The position numbers and the translations under genes are program-made. 5,159 nucleotides of DNA, taken from NCBI GenBank assembly GCA_028291845.1, contig JAQGNM010000314.1:1-5159 (forward strand), in the 5' to 3' direction. How positions within the stretch are numbered: the stretch's first letter is position 1; every line of letters begins with the position of its first letter. Positions 4,998-5,159 of this stretch are shown piece after piece. Under the pieces are notes generated by a model. The model had not been told where the DNA came from, made no database searches, and worked only from the letters and a program-made list of their open reading frames with translations. The stretch comes from Massilia sp. Lineage in GTDB: Bacteria; Pseudomonadota; Gammaproteobacteria; Burkholderiales; Burkholderiaceae_D.

Positions 4998-5159
4998 TTA
5001 GCCGTTGATCGAAACGATTTGGATTTCGGTGAAATTCTGGCGATGGCCCTGATGCTTCTGGTAGTGCTTACGACGACGCATCTTGAAAATCTTCACTTTA
5101 TCGTGACGACCGTGTGCCACAACAGAAACGGTAACCGTTGCACCTTCGACCAATGGCGC
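4998..5159 (-). CDS. rplU: 50S ribosomal protein L21, C-terminal half (5' end outside window)
   Basis: The frame is open from the last base of the window and ends at TAA (5000-4998), giving 53 residues of a protein normally about 103 long. The sequence APLVEGATVTVSVVAHGRHD, then KVKIFKMRRRKHYQKHQGHR and a QNFTEIQIVSING ending, is the C-terminal half of L21, which binds 23S rRNA in the large subunit. The basic RRRKHYQKHQGHR stretch is the rRNA-contacting segment typical of the family. It is the first visible gene of the L21-L27 pair; its promoter and start lie outside the window. Confidence 0.97.
   Translation of the reverse strand, partial: APLVEGATVTVSVVAHGRHDKVKIFKMRRRKHYQKHQGHRQNFTEIQIVSING

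Overview
The window reads as ordinary chromosome from a GC-rich betaproteobacterium, most likely order Burkholderiales and probably family Oxalobacteraceae (Massilia/Duganella/Janthinobacterium group). The inference rests on an intracellular-type PHB depolymerase, a soluble RnfB-type ferredoxin overlapping nth, the gene order L21-L27-Obg-ProB, and a GGTGCCTGTCCC-type intergenic repeat. The genus is inferred from these traits, not demonstrated.

Left part, + strand. The C-terminal third of an intracellular polyhydroxyalkanoate depolymerase (1-354) ends at a strong intrinsic terminator (378-412). A candidate promoter overlapping that terminator and a short palindrome precede rnfB (462-1127, GTG start). 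The rnfB stop overlaps the ATG of nth (endonuclease III, 1124-1771), so the two should be translationally coupled. Both carry [4Fe-4S] clusters.

Centre. nth and proB converge on a 136-bp gap (1772-1907). It is largely filled by a nested inverted repeat (1777-1889) that resembles a REP doublet (REPIN).

Right part, - strand, read from the right edge leftwards: rplU (L21, 3' part only), rpmA (L27), a stem-loop-rich 3' UTR with a textbook terminator, obgE/cgtA (ribosome-assembly GTPase), a small four-helix membrane protein of uncertain function (possibly DUF4345-like), and proB (glutamate 5-kinase with PUA domain). The last three are tightly packed: the small gene starts on the base after the obgE stop, and proB follows 21 bp later.

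Functionally the right side couples large-subunit ribosomal proteins and an assembly GTPase to the first step of proline synthesis. The left side joins carbon-store mobilisation, a redox protein and base-excision repair. I see no tRNA, rRNA, CRISPR array, complete insertion sequence, phage or defence system. No gap lacking a gene exceeds about 140 bp. The points most worth a second look are the orphan soluble RnfB-Nth pair, the terminator placed 22 nt before the obgE start, the extra membrane gene between obgE and proB, and the REPIN-like repeat.
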